Positions 1-9,119 of a DNA stretch of 64,000 nt are shown piece after piece. Position numbers and translations under genes: made by a program. Origin of the DNA: Hyalangium versicolor (GTDB taxonomy: Bacteria; Myxococcota; Myxococcia; Myxococcales; Myxococcaceae). The first letter of the stretch is position 1. Each line of letters opens with the position of its first letter. The notes below the pieces were generated by a model. It ran no database searches. It was given only the letters and a program-made list of their open reading frames with translations, and was not told the origin of the DNA. The stretch covers positions 124,001 to 188,000 of the forward strand of contig NZ_JAHXBF010000015.1 in assembly GCF_020103695.1 (NCBI RefSeq), in the 5' to 3' direction.

Positions 1-358
1 CGGTTTTCGCGGAGGTTGTTACTTGCGCAAGCACTTGGGCTGAGCGTGCTGAGCGAACGGCCGCAAGGCTGTACTACCAAAGAGGTAGCACGCTGGGCCA
101 TCCGCTCATTCTGAAGAACAGTGTTTCGCGAGTTCACAATTCAGACTGCCTGCAGAAAGCTGCCTGTATGCACTGGCATTTCCGAGGCCCCCTGACTCGT
201 CAGTCACAGTGCTCTGCCGGGCGCATGCCTGAACCTTCAGGCATGACCTGCTCAACCCAGGAACGATTTCAGGCGCTTATTCTCAGGCGGAGTAGACTCG
301 AGCCTACCCGGCACACCGCTGGCACAAAGCCGCAGTTCTCCTCATCAGGGGGCTGTGC
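1..358. other. Upstream region without a confident gene
   Basis: No convincing gene is seen. A plus-strand frame is open from the window edge to a TGA at 112-114, so a 37-residue C-terminal tail of a gene outside the window is possible, but it matches nothing I recognise. The clearest element is a 22-base palindrome at 224-245, listed separately. The last bases hold the AGGGGG ribosome binding site (347-352) of the next gene. Confidence 0.5.
224..245. promoter_or_regulatory. 22-bp palindrome, candidate operator
   Basis: CATGCCTGAA, two bases, TTCAGGCATG: ten-base arms with no mismatch. It lies about 114 bases upstream of the TTG start of the exported protein at 359. The short spacer and length suit a dimeric repressor or activator site better than an RNA terminator. 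No regulator gene sits beside it. Confidence 0.4.
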
Positions 359-1510
359 TTGCTCATCAACCCGCGTGTCCTCTCGACGCTCTTGTTTCTC
401 TCCCTCTGCCTGGCGGCTTCTCCCGCGGTGGCAGATGATCCTGTCCCGCGCTACTCCCTCGGGTTGAGCACGGGTTTCGGCCATCCCCTGGGCCTGCTGC
501 AGGGCGGTGATGGTCATGAGGACCAACCGCTGAGACAGAGTGTATCCGGCATCATCCCGGCGCAGCTCGACTTGGGATTGTTCCTCACCTCGCGTGTCTA
601 CCTGGGTACCTCCTTGCAGTATTCCCGTGCGCTGCTCGCCAACGGCTGTCCCCCCCGGATCAACGAGGACTGCAGCGCGCTGGGCCTGCGGCTCGGCGCC
701 ACCCTGAGCTATCACCTGCCGGAATCCAACCATCTGAGCCCCTGGTTCGGGCTGGGAACGGGGTACGAGCTTCTCAGGCCAGCTGACCACTCCTTCCATG
801 GCCTGGAGCTCTTCAACGTGCAGGCTGGCGCCGATCTCCACGTCGGCGGGCCCCTCTGGCTTCGCCCCTTCGCGATGTTCAGCATCGGTCTGTACCTCAA
901 CGTCAATGACGCGCAGCAACACTCTTGGCTCATGGGCGGTCTGCGGCTCTCCCTGAGACAGGAGCCTGAGAAGAACTCCACCGAAGAGACACCCCAGGGA
1001 GAGATCATTGCGAGCAGCAGGGACTCCGTGAGGGGCTTGGACTCGCGCGCCACTCGGATCCCTGCCGGGATCCTGGCGGGGACCCTGGCAGGGGCCGTGG
1101 GTGCAATCCCAGGAGCGTTCCTGATGTTTCAGAGGTACTGCTTGAACTGCGAGGGCGAATACATCGGCCTGGCGCTGGCTGTGGGAGGTGCGACCGCCGG
1201 AAGCGCTCTTGGTATTGACTATCTGGGCAGCACGCTGGGCGGCCACGGGCACTTTGCGGCCACGGTGGTGGGCACGCTGTTGGGCACACTGGCAGGCATC
1301 ACCGCTGGGTTCGCGCTCGCGCCCACCGTCGGGGCTGCCGCGATCCTCCCCGCGATCGTGGGCCCTGCCATGGGGGGTGTCATCGCCTATGAGATCTCCC
1401 ACGCGATCGCCATCGGGGAGACCTTCACCCGTTCGAGGCCGCGGTATGTCCCGCTGGTGTCCGCGAGCCCCAGGGGCAGAGTCATCGGCGGGCTCGCGGG
1501 GCGCTTCTGA
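359..1510 (+). CDS. Exported beta-barrel-like protein with hydrophobic Gly-rich C-terminal half
   Basis: This 383-residue protein has a Sec signal peptide (about 1-25, ending AVA before DDPVPR). Residues 30-200 alternate polar and aromatic/hydrophobic positions, as in small outer-membrane beta-barrels. A long Gly/Ala-rich hydrophobic region follows (about 235-345) with glycine-zipper-like segments that could insert in a membrane. The start is TTG at 359, chosen because AGGGGG lies seven bases upstream and the signal peptide begins there. Combining a barrel-like domain with a glycine-zipper-like domain is unusual. I do not recognise the family; the function is unknown and the location is probably the outer membrane. 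Confidence 0.7.
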   Translation: MLINPRVLSTLLFLSLCLAASPAVADDPVPRYSLGLSTGFGHPLGLLQGGDGHEDQPLRQSVSGIIPAQLDLGLFLTSRVYLGTSLQYSRALLANGCPPRINEDCSALGLRLGATLSYHLPESNHLSPWFGLGTGYELLRPADHSFHGLELFNVQAGADLHVGGPLWLRPFAMFSIGLYLNVNDAQQHSWLMGGLRLSLRQEPEKNSTEETPQGEIIASSRDSVRGLDSRATRIPAGILAGTLAGAVGAIPGAFLMFQRYCLNCEGEYIGLALAVGGATAGSALGIDYLGSTLGGHGHFAATVVGTLLGTLAGITAGFALAPTVGAAAILPAIVGPAMGGVIAYEISHAIAIGETFTRSRPRYVPLVSASPRGRVIGGLAGRF

Positions 1511-1625
1511 GCGCCAGCGCTCTGACCTTCCCATTCGCTCGGTGCGTCAGAACGGCCCTATCCTCAACGCAAGAGACCGGCTATCGGATCGAGCGGGGTT
1601 CGTCCCCGCCATCTCCGAGCCCATG

Positions 1626-2804
1626 TCACTCCGCGGGCGGCGGGTTGTAATCCCAGCGCCAGGGCACGTCCGTCTCGCCCAGGAGGCTCTTCACCAGCGA
1701 CGGGAACACAGCGGGCCCCTTCACGCTGTTGGCCATGAGCAGCACACAGCGCTTCTCCCGCTCGAGGCAGAGGGCGAAGTTATCGGTCCACTCGTCATGG
1801 CCTCCCTTGAAGAAGGCGGGACCAGCGCGCCCGTTGAACAGCACCACTCCGAGCCCGGCGGACAGGGCGATGGCCTCGTTTCGCGCATCGGTCTCCGTCA
1901 GCAACGTGGGAAACTGGTGGGCGGAAGAGATGGCGATCTGCGGCCGCAGCATCTCGGCCCGAGCCGTGGCCGACAGGCCCTCGCCGCGCATGAAGCCCGC
2001 AAGGAACTTCGCGTAGTCCTCCACGGTCGTGTCCATGGAGCCCGCGGCGCGCACGTTCTCGCGCTTGTCATGGGGCTCGAGCTTGCCCTTCTCGTCGTAG
2101 CCCTGCGAGACGTTGGCGGCAAAGTCGTCGCGCCAGACCATGCTCGTGCGCTTCATGTCGAAGCGGTCGAAGACGCGGCGCTGCATCTCCTCGCCGACCT
2201 TCAGCCCCAGCCCGTTCTCGAGCACGAACTGCATCAGGTTGATGCCCTCGCCGGAGTACGCGTAGCGCGTACCTGGCTCAAACTTGAAGTCGAGCTTCCC
2301 GTCCGGATTGAGGAAGCGGAAGTTTGGGAAGCCCGTCGTGTGGCTCAGCAGCATGCGCGGAGTCAGCCGCTTCCAGCGCGCGTCGGAGGCAAGTTCGGCG
2401 TACTTCGGGTACTCCGGCAGGGGCTTCGGCAGGTAGCGCTCGATGGGGGTATCGAGGTCGACACGTCCCTCGTCGACGAGCTGCATGACCATGTACGCGA
2501 AGGCGGCCTTGGTCAGCGACGCGCCGTACATCACCGTGTCGGTCCGAAGCGGAGCCCCCTGCTCCACATCCCGGAGGCCATAGGCCTTCACGTCGCTCAC
2601 GCGCCCGTTATCGATGATCGCCAGGGCCAGGCCCGGGAGCCCCGTCTCCTTCATCAGCCGGAGCGCGGCGGCATCCACCTCCTCTCCGATGCGCGCGGGT
2701 GTCTCGGGAGGCGGGGTCGCCCCTCCTCGGGACTGGGCCGCGCACGCGCAAACAAGGAGGGAGAGACACGGGAGCAATAGGGGAACACAGTGGACAGGTC
2801 TCAT
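1626..2804 (-). CDS. Serine hydrolase of the beta-lactamase/penicillin-binding family
   Basis: A 392-residue exported enzyme of the class C beta-lactamase-like superfamily, which includes DD-peptidases and esterases. Catalytic motifs are visible: SLTK at 96-99 (nucleophile Ser96, Lys99), YSG at 183-185 and KGGH at 333-336 in the place of the usual KTG/HGG. The N-terminus is a hydrophobic, Cys-rich signal (Cys19, Cys21). Its lipobox is poor, so lipoprotein or plain Sec export is undecided. I chose ATG 2804 over the GTG at 2846 because the signal peptide begins there; neither has a clear Shine-Dalgarno. It is divergent from the POT transporter. The substrate cannot be read from sequence; it may be an esterase or peptidase rather than an antibiotic-resistance enzyme. 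Confidence 0.88.
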   Translation of the reverse strand: MRPVHCVPLLLPCLSLLVCACAAQSRGGATPPPETPARIGEEVDAAALRLMKETGLPGLALAIIDNGRVSDVKAYGLRDVEQGAPLRTDTVMYGASLTKAAFAYMVMQLVDEGRVDLDTPIERYLPKPLPEYPKYAELASDARWKRLTPRMLLSHTTGFPNFRFLNPDGKLDFKFEPGTRYAYSGEGINLMQFVLENGLGLKVGEEMQRRVFDRFDMKRTSMVWRDDFAANVSQGYDEKGKLEPHDKRENVRAAGSMDTTVEDYAKFLAGFMRGEGLSATARAEMLRPQIAISSAHQFPTLLTETDARNEAIALSAGLGVVLFNGRAGPAFFKGGHDEWTDNFALCLEREKRCVLLMANSVKGPAVFPSLVKSLLGETDVPWRWDYNPPPAE

Positions 2805-2924
2805 GGCGCAACCATCGAGAGCACGGGGGCTGACGCAACGCAACACAGGAATCGCCGCCCCTCCAGGGGATGCTCCCCCTGTCTACGGGTGCCTCGGAGC
2901 GCCATTGCTGATATCGACACCTCC

Positions 2925-4418
2925 GTGAACGCACCCTCCTCGACGGCCGACCTCGAAAGCATCCAGACGTTCCACGGCAAGTACCCGCGCCAGCTCTGGT
3001 GGCTCTTCTTCTCCGAGATGTGGGAGCGCTTCAGCTTCTACGGCATGCGCGGCGTGTTGACCTTCTTCATGGTCCACCAGCTCATGATGGCGGAGGACGT
3101 GGCCAACCTGCAGTACGGCGCCACCCAGGCCTTCGTCTACGCCTTCACGTTCGTGGGCGGGCTGTTCGCGGACAAGGTGCTCGGCTTCCGCAAGTCGCTG
3201 TTCTGGGGCGGCGCGCTGATGATCGTCGGCAGCCTGGTGCTCGCCATCGACCCGAAGGCGTTCTTCTTCCTGGGCATCGCCTTCAACATCGTGGGCACCG
3301 GCTTCTTCAAGCCGAACATCTCCACCATGGTGGGCATGCTCTACAAGGAGGGAGATCCGCGCCGCGATGCGGGCTTCTCCCTGTTCTACTCGGGCATCAA
3401 CGTGGGGGCGCTGCTCGGTGGCTACCTCTGCATCGCCGTGGGCAAGGCCTACTCGTGGAACATCGCGTTCGGGCTGACGGCCATCGTGATGACCATCAGC
3501 GTGCTCACCTTCGCCCGCTCGCAGCGCCTGCTCGGGCCCATCGGGCTCCCGCCGGGGCACGGCCAGCCTGGCAAGGCGCCGAAGCCGTGGCAGGACTGGG
3601 CGACCTACGCAGGCTCGCTGGCCCTCATCCCCGTCATCATGATCATGGTCTCGAAGACGAGCCTGACCGACTACTTCATGTACACCATCGGGCCGCTCAC
3701 GCTCATCTACCTCGCCTACGAGATGACCCGGTTCTCCCCCGACGAGCGCAAGAAGCTCATCGCCGCGCTGGTCTTCATCCTCTTCTCCATCATCTTCTGG
3801 GCGTTCTTCGAGCAGTCGGGCGGCTCCTTGAGCCTCTTCGCGGCCAACAACCTCGACCAGACGGTGCTCGGCATCCCCTTGGACCCCAACGGCGTGAACA
3901 ACTCGGCGAACTCGCTCTTCGTCATCGCGTTCAGCCCGTTGGTGGGGCTCGCCTGGGTGGCGCTGGCGAACAAGAACCTCGAGCCGAACACGGTGGTGAA
4001 GTTCGGCCTCGGCTTCCTCTTCCTCGCCGGCTCCTTCTACCTGTTCTACGCGACCCGCTTCTTCGCCAACGCCCAGGGCATCACCTCGCTGGACCTCTTC
4101 ACGGTGGCCTACCTCGTCATCACCTTCGGCGAGCTGTGCCTGTCGCCGATCGGCCTGTCCATCATGACCAAGCTGTCGCCCCGGCCGCTGCAGGGAGTGA
4201 TGATGGGCATGTGGTTCCTGGCCAGCGCGTACGGCCAGTACGTCGCCGGCCTGCTCGGCGCGGGCATGACGAGCCCGGCCGAGAATGCCACCGCCATGGA
4301 CAAGCTCCTCTCCTACACGGAGGGCTACCGGCAGCTGGCGGTGTACGCGCTGATCTCAGGCGTGGTGCTGCTCGCCATCTCGCCCCTCGTCCGCAAGCTC
4401 ATGGGCGAGGTGAAGTAG
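2925..4418 (+). CDS. Proton-dependent oligopeptide (POT/PTR2) transporter
   Basis: A 497-residue inner-membrane symporter of the major facilitator superfamily that imports di- and tripeptides with protons. The POT signature EMWERFSFYG lies at about 31-40 with the ExxERF proton-coupling motif, followed by the GTGFFKPNIS signature and about 12-14 hydrophobic helices. The start is uncertain. GTG 2925 gives the usual short cytoplasmic tail of about 25 residues before helix 1. An ATG at 2790 in the same frame would add 45 unusual residues and overlap the divergent hydrolase. A strong hairpin follows the stop. Divergence from a peptidase-like serine hydrolase suggests, but does not show, a peptide scavenging link. 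Confidence 0.92.
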   Translation: MNAPSSTADLESIQTFHGKYPRQLWWLFFSEMWERFSFYGMRGVLTFFMVHQLMMAEDVANLQYGATQAFVYAFTFVGGLFADKVLGFRKSLFWGGALMIVGSLVLAIDPKAFFFLGIAFNIVGTGFFKPNISTMVGMLYKEGDPRRDAGFSLFYSGINVGALLGGYLCIAVGKAYSWNIAFGLTAIVMTISVLTFARSQRLLGPIGLPPGHGQPGKAPKPWQDWATYAGSLALIPVIMIMVSKTSLTDYFMYTIGPLTLIYLAYEMTRFSPDERKKLIAALVFILFSIIFWAFFEQSGGSLSLFAANNLDQTVLGIPLDPNGVNNSANSLFVIAFSPLVGLAWVALANKNLEPNTVVKFGLGFLFLAGSFYLFYATRFFANAQGITSLDLFTVAYLVITFGELCLSPIGLSIMTKLSPRPLQGVMMGMWFLASAYGQYVAGLLGAGMTSPAENATAMDKLLSYTEGYRQLAVYALISGVVLLAISPLVRKLMGEVK

Positions 4419-4461
4419 GGCACGCCTGGAGATCGCTGTTCAATCCAACCGGGCATCGAGC

Positions 4462-4491
4462 ACCGGGGCTGGACTCTCCACCAGCCCCGGT
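4462..4491. terminator. Hairpin between convergent genes
   Basis: A perfect 11-bp stem (ACCGGGGCTGG / CCAGCCCCGGT) with an eight-base loop lies between the stop of the POT transporter and the convergent stop at 4502. On the plus strand it is followed by a pyrimidine-rich stretch, not a true U-tract, so it is a probable but not classical intrinsic terminator. It could serve both directions. Confidence 0.6.
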
Positions 4492-4501
4492 TCCCTCTCC
4501 G

Positions 4502-7096
4502 CTACTGGCAGATGTCGTGATCGTCCAGGGGGTTGATATGGCCCTCGGCGTTGCCCGTCAGTGACTTCGCGTAGAGGCCACCATCCCAGCTCCCGTTGCT
4601 GAACGAGACATCCGCGTACGGAGCCAGCACCGTGCCCCAGAAACCGAAGCCCTGGGCAGTGAGGCTCGTCGCATCCACGAAGTTGTAGAGCACCCCGTGC
4701 TGGTTGATTCCGCCGCTGAACGAGATGCCGAAGCCACCGAAGGTGGCCGCCGCCCCGCGGATGTTCACCACCACCAGAGAGCCGGCCGGCGCGTCGATGG
4801 ACCACAACTTCGCACCCGAGAAGGCGCTGGCATTCACGTCAAAGACATTCACGTCCGCAGCCGTGCCGCGCAGCATGACGCCACCCCAGGACTCTCGAGT
4901 CACGGTGCCGTTGGCCGTCAACCCCGCCAGCCGCGAGGACAAGGCGCGCAGTTCGTTGAACCGCGCAGCGAAGTTCACGGGTGTGCCCTGGGCCACCGTG
5001 CCCCGAGGGTAGACCACGGTGGTATCCGCGCTGTAGGTGCCGCCGTACCACGCATCACCCCACACGCCACCGCGCGAGAGGCTCAGGTTGCCACCCGCCA
5101 CCAGCGTGTTGGCCACCTGCCCATCCTGGAGCCTCGTTCCCACCGCGAAGTCGCTCATGGAGATGTTGCCGCCAGCGGCCACCTTGCCCTCCACGTCATG
5201 GCCCCCCGTGTAGTCCTGGAGCAGGAACAGGTTGGAGTCACTCAGGCGCACCTCGATGCAACGGGTGCACGCCAGATTCACCTCGGCGGCCGCGGTGTTG
5301 TTGTCCTCGCGGCACTCCAGCTCACGACCGGTACCGGTGCCATCGTTGTCCGCGACCACGAACACCGTGGCCGTCCCGCCCGGCGGCGAGCTCAAGGTGA
5401 TCGAGACGGGGGCGCTGCCTCCAGCCGGCAGGGTGTTGGGGACCGTCGCCACGCCCAGCAGCGTGCCACCCGCAGCGGGGTTGCCTTGGAAGAAGGCCAC
5501 CTTCAAGCCCGCTGAGGCCGCCGCGTCTCCCTGGTTGTGCACGCGCGCGCTGAGCGTCACCACCTGCGTCTCCTTGTCACACGCACTGACGACATCCGAG
5601 GCAGTGAGGTCCGACGCCGCGAAGGGGCTGGTGCTGCCTGTGCCCTGGCTGTTGGAGTGGAACGTGTTCAAGCCCGGCGTGAGCCAGTTCGTCGCCGGGT
5701 GCGCGGGGATGGTCCCGTCATCATTCACATTGGTCACGGAGTAGGCGTGCTGGTTCCAGATACGCCGTGTATTCACCCAGCCATCCTTCTTGTCTCGGAA
5801 CACACGGATGCCTGTCGGGCCAGGGAAGGCATAGTTGTTCGAGGGCATGACGATCTCCGCGTTGTTGTCGCCATCCACGTCCACGATGACCGGGTTCTCG
5901 TAGAGGGTGCCCGAGGCGTGCTCAACATCGAAGCGGATGGCCCCCGTCGCGCCGTCGTAGACGCGCAGGCGCCGCTCATCGCCGTAGATGACCTCGGCTC
6001 GGCCGTCCCCTTCGAAGTCGAACGTGGAAGAGCCCGTCACTTGCGAGCTGAAGTCCTGCGTCGGACTCGACCATTTGACGCTGCCGTTGGTCTCGAAGAC
6101 TGAGTAGAAGGACCGGCCCGCCACGCCAATCTCGGGCTGCCCATCATTGTCAAAGTCCGCGATGTTGGGTGCGCCACCACCGCCTCCCGGGATGGCAGTC
6201 GACCAGATCGTGGCGCAGTTGGCGTCGATCAGCGAGACCAAGCCACCCCCCACCAGGACGATCTCGCCCTTGGAATCGGCGTTGAAGTTGCCCACCGCCG
6301 AGAACGCCCCCGGAGGAGTGCCTGCACACTTCAGTGTGCCATTGGCGCGGTACACGGCCCCGCCGATGATCACTTCCTGGACTCCGTCTTGATCAACATC
6401 GGCCGCGTAGGAGAACACAGAGCCACTGCTGCCCGCCCAGAGGCGAGTCCCCTGGCTGTTGAAGACCTCGTTGGACACGAGGATCTCCACCTGACCATCT
6501 CCGTCGAGATCCGCCAGGGAGGGAGCGCCATAGCCCACGGTGCCATTGGTCGTGGCCCGGAACTTGAGGGCGCCCGTATTCTCGAAGCACAGCAGATCTC
6601 TCGCGTTCGTTCCGATCGTGCAGATCTCGACCAGCCCGTCGTGATCAATGTCACCCGCGGCGATGTTGGATCCGGGGCGCACCCGGAGGGCCGGATCATC
6701 CACGACCCAGAGATCGTGTCCGTCATCGCCGCTGATCGCGCGCATCACCCCGTTTGACTGATAGACACCTCCCGCGAACGTGTTGAACACCACGTCCGGG
6801 ATGCCATCTCCGTTCACATCCACCACCACGGGCGTCATCATCACCTGGTTGTAGGTGGGCAGGCTCGAGCCGCTGCCCGTCCACGCCCACTCCAGCTCCG
6901 GATCGAAGTTGCCAGTGAAGGGAGGGGTGGCTTCGCATCGTCCGTCGAGCCGCTGCTCCGCGCTCTGATCAGCGGCTGTGCTCTCCTCTGCCTGCGTGCA
7001 AGCCAGAAGCGCCACGCAGGGGAGCACCTTCCACAGGTGCAATCCACCTCCCCTGCCCCCCGTGAATACACTGTGTCTCGTGTCTTGGTCTTTCAT
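4502..7096 (-). CDS. FG-GAP repeat lipoprotein with CARDB and choice-of-anchor A domains
   Basis: A large exported lipoprotein of 864 residues. Lipobox LLAC ends at Cys33. Residues about 60-490 carry some eight FG-GAP/VCBS-type repeats with DxDGD-like calcium-binding loops (for example DVNGDGIPD, ADLDGDGQVE, DFDNDGQPE), predicting an integrin-like beta-propeller. A CARDB-type beta-sandwich follows (about 515-630), then a domain like choice-of-anchor A (about 640-860, with GNISMSDF and GGNLSLSRGG). ATG 7096 was chosen because GAGGGAAGAG precedes it; ATG 7120 and a start at 7180 are alternatives without one. Likely a surface adhesion or matrix protein. Calcium binding is inferred from motifs only. 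Confidence 0.85.
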   Translation of the reverse strand: MKDQDTRHSVFTGGRGGGLHLWKVLPCVALLACTQAEESTAADQSAEQRLDGRCEATPPFTGNFDPELEWAWTGSGSSLPTYNQVMMTPVVVDVNGDGIPDVVFNTFAGGVYQSNGVMRAISGDDGHDLWVVDDPALRVRPGSNIAAGDIDHDGLVEICTIGTNARDLLCFENTGALKFRATTNGTVGYGAPSLADLDGDGQVEILVSNEVFNSQGTRLWAGSSGSVFSYAADVDQDGVQEVIIGGAVYRANGTLKCAGTPPGAFSAVGNFNADSKGEIVLVGGGLVSLIDANCATIWSTAIPGGGGGAPNIADFDNDGQPEIGVAGRSFYSVFETNGSVKWSSPTQDFSSQVTGSSTFDFEGDGRAEVIYGDERRLRVYDGATGAIRFDVEHASGTLYENPVIVDVDGDNNAEIVMPSNNYAFPGPTGIRVFRDKKDGWVNTRRIWNQHAYSVTNVNDDGTIPAHPATNWLTPGLNTFHSNSQGTGSTSPFAASDLTASDVVSACDKETQVVTLSARVHNQGDAAASAGLKVAFFQGNPAAGGTLLGVATVPNTLPAGGSAPVSITLSSPPGGTATVFVVADNDGTGTGRELECREDNNTAAAEVNLACTRCIEVRLSDSNLFLLQDYTGGHDVEGKVAAGGNISMSDFAVGTRLQDGQVANTLVAGGNLSLSRGGVWGDAWYGGTYSADTTVVYPRGTVAQGTPVNFAARFNELRALSSRLAGLTANGTVTRESWGGVMLRGTAADVNVFDVNASAFSGAKLWSIDAPAGSLVVVNIRGAAATFGGFGISFSGGINQHGVLYNFVDATSLTAQGFGFWGTVLAPYADVSFSNGSWDGGLYAKSLTGNAEGHINPLDDHDICQ

Positions 7097-7121
7097 CTCT
7101 CTTCCCTCATTTTCATCCATA

Positions 7122-7142
7122 CCCACACACTGTGAGTGTGGG
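7122..7142. promoter_or_regulatory. Inverted repeat upstream of the FG-GAP gene
   Basis: CCCACAC, seven bases, GTGTGGG: perfect seven-base arms, about 26 bases upstream of the chosen ATG of the FG-GAP lipoprotein gene. It could be an operator or a leader hairpin. It is short enough to be chance. Confidence 0.25.
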
Positions 7143-7202
7143 CAGTATGAGGAGAGACAAGAATAGAGCGCCAGAGACACGATCTACCCCTCCAGGAGAG
7201 TT

Positions 7203-8099
7203 TCACTTCAAGGCCTGTTCAAGACAAGGATCACTCGGTTTCACATTGAACGCGGTCTCGCGGGCGATGGCCTCCATCCGGTCGACGTCGGCGGCGATGA
7301 ACGCCAGCTTGGAGCGGATCTGATCGACCGCATCGCCTCCGAGGGGCAGCCGGAGCGGAAGTTCGTTCGCTGGACGCGCGACAACGTCGGCGATGGCGCG
7401 GGCGGCCTTCGCTGGGTCTCCCGCCTGCTCGCCAGCCATCTGCGTCACCCAGCTCCGCATCTGGCCAACCGTTGCGGCATAGGCGTCCAAGGAGGGCATG
7501 CGCCGGAACGCCGCGCCGAACAAGGCGGTGCGAAAGGTTCCGGGCTCGACGACCAACACGCGAATCCCCAGGGGATTCACCTCCTGGGCAAGGCACTCGG
7601 ACATCGCCTCGAGTGCGTGCTTCGCCGCGCAGTAGGCTCCGAAGCCTGGCGCGGTGGTGAGGCCCGCGACGCTGGTGATCTGGACGATGGTGCCACTCGC
7701 TTGCGCGCGCATGTGCGGGAGGACCTCCCGCGTGGTTGCGACCGCGGCGAAGAACATCAGCTCCAGGGTCGAGCGCAGCTCGTCGTCATCTGTCTCTTCG
7801 ACCGCACCGACGATGCTGAAGCCCGCGTTGTTGACCAGGACGTCGATCCGGCCGAAGCGTGAGATCGCGGCCGCGACGGAGGCTCGTACTTGCTCGGGAC
7901 GCGTCACGTCGAGTTCGACGAGGTGCAGTCGATCGGGAGCCGTCGCGGCGAGTGTGGCGAGCGCCTCGGGCTTGCGCGCAGTGGCGACGACGCAATCGCC
8001 GCGGCGCAACGCCTCTTCGACGAGGGCACGGCCGAAGCCCGAAGAAGAGCCGGTGATGAACCAGACTTTGGACGATGCGGGAATGCTGTGGGTGCTCAT
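7203..8099 (-). CDS. Short-chain dehydrogenase/reductase
   Basis: A classical SDR oxidoreductase of 298 residues. It has the nucleotide-binding motif TGSSSGFG at 16-23, NNAG at 90-93, catalytic Ser143, and Tyr156-x3-Lys160 (YCAAK). It acts in the cytoplasm on an unknown alcohol or ketone with NAD(P)H. ATG 8099 was chosen because the Rossmann fold begins 12 residues later; the open frame continues upstream to 8570 only as antisense of the LysR gene. It is divergent from a LysR regulator with 108 bases between, a layout in which the regulator usually controls the neighbouring enzyme. Confidence 0.92.
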   Translation of the reverse strand: MSTHSIPASSKVWFITGSSSGFGRALVEEALRRGDCVVATARKPEALATLAATAPDRLHLVELDVTRPEQVRASVAAAISRFGRIDVLVNNAGFSIVGAVEETDDDELRSTLELMFFAAVATTREVLPHMRAQASGTIVQITSVAGLTTAPGFGAYCAAKHALEAMSECLAQEVNPLGIRVLVVEPGTFRTALFGAAFRRMPSLDAYAATVGQMRSWVTQMAGEQAGDPAKAARAIADVVARPANELPLRLPLGGDAVDQIRSKLAFIAADVDRMEAIARETAFNVKPSDPCLEQALK

Positions 8100-8175
8100 G
8101 GCGGACTCCTTCGACTCCGAGTTCCAGAAGAAGGTAGGCGGGTCGGGCAGGCGCGACGAGCGGTGGAATTGCGAT

Positions 8176-8189
8176 GGGCTTTTAAGCCC
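8176..8189. promoter_or_regulatory. Inverted repeat between SDR and LysR genes
   Basis: GGGCTT, TT, AAGCCC: six-base arms lying 18 bases before the LysR ATG and about 77 bases upstream of the SDR start. Its place in the divergent spacer fits a LysR-type autoregulatory site. Sequence evidence alone is weak. Confidence 0.3.
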
Positions 8190-8207
8190 TGCTAAAAAGT
8201 CCAAGGC

Positions 8208-9119
8208 ATGCAGGATGAGTTCTCGGGACTGGCCGCGCTGGCGGCGGTGGCGGACAAGCGCAGCTTCACAGCCGCCGCGGCGGAGCTGCGGGTCACTCCT
8301 TCGGCGCTCAGCCAGAGCGTCCGGGCTCTCGAGGAGCGCGTAGGCGTGCGGTTGCTCCAGCGCACGACGCGGAGCGTGGGCCTGACCGAGGCCGGCGCAC
8401 GTTTCCTTGAGCAGCTTCGGCCCGCGCTGGAGGGCATCCACGCGGCGTTCGAGTCGCTCGATGCGGTTCGTGGGCGCCCGGCAGGCACGCTGCGGCTCAG
8501 CATCCCGCAGCTGGCAAGGGCAACGGTGCTCGAGCCGATCCTCGCGGAATTCCTCGCCGAGTATCCGCACATCCGGATCGATGTCGTGGTCGACGACCGC
8601 CTCGTCAGCATCGTCGAGCAGGGCTTCGATGCGGGGATCCGCTTGGGCGAACTGCTCGACAAGGATGTCGTGGCGGTGCGTGTCACCGATGACATGCAGA
8701 TGGCGGTGGTGGGCTCACCTGCGTACTTCGCGGCGCGCGGGAAACCGAAGCACCCGAGGGATCTCCATGCCCACGAGTGCATCAACTACCGGCACCTCAC
8801 GAGCGGTACGATCGCCGGCTGGGAGTTCTCCGACGAGGGCCGTGACATCACCCTCGCTGTCGATGGACGGCTGAGCACCAACGACAACAACGTGATGATC
8901 CGCGCGGCGCTCGACGGCGTTGGCCTCGCCTATCTGATGGAGAGCTCGATCGAGGAGGAACTGGCCGGCAAGCGTCTCGTCCGTGTCCTGACCCGCTACA
9001 GCCCACGCTTCCCTGGCCTGTTTCTCTACTACCCGAGCCGGACGCAGTTGGCGCCCAAGCTCCGCGCGCTGGTGGACTTCCTACAAGCGCGGAGACGCAA
9101 GGCGAAGGCGTCTCGCTGA
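8208..9119 (+). CDS. LysR-family transcriptional regulator
   Basis: A 303-residue DNA-binding regulator. The N-terminal winged helix-turn-helix (about 2-60) shows the LysR pattern: SFTAAAAELRVTPSALSQSV followed by a wing ending LLQRTTRSVGLTEAG. The substrate-binding domain covers about 88-295 and resembles the CrgA/DsdC-like subgroup common beside dehydrogenases. The start ATG has AAGG only two bases upstream. Divergent transcription from the SDR gene suggests that it controls that gene in response to an unknown small ligand. Confidence 0.92.
   Translation: MQDEFSGLAALAAVADKRSFTAAAAELRVTPSALSQSVRALEERVGVRLLQRTTRSVGLTEAGARFLEQLRPALEGIHAAFESLDAVRGRPAGTLRLSIPQLARATVLEPILAEFLAEYPHIRIDVVVDDRLVSIVEQGFDAGIRLGELLDKDVVAVRVTDDMQMAVVGSPAYFAARGKPKHPRDLHAHECINYRHLTSGTIAGWEFSDEGRDITLAVDGRLSTNDNNVMIRAALDGVGLAYLMESSIEEELAGKRLVRVLTRYSPRFPGLFLYYPSRTQLAPKLRALVDFLQARRRKAKASR

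Noticed and set aside
1..114. End of a transposase gene
   Set aside because: The 37-residue tail has a helix-turn-helix-like feel but is too short to match to any family.
269..1534. 421-residue open frame on the minus strand
   Set aside because: It runs antisense to the exported protein at 359, which has a signal peptide, an RBS and sensible composition. The minus frame is Arg/Gln-rich and looks like a GC-driven shadow.
1188..2780. 530-residue plus-strand open frame
   Set aside because: Antisense to the serine hydrolase and overlapping the 359 gene; Arg/Val/His-rich composition without any motif.
2999..4564. 521-residue open frame overlapping the POT transporter
   Set aside because: Second-frame shadow of a transporter with clear helices and family motifs.
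7203..8570. SDR with a 157-residue N-terminal extension
   Set aside because: The extension is antisense to the LysR gene; the Rossmann fold begins just after ATG 8099.
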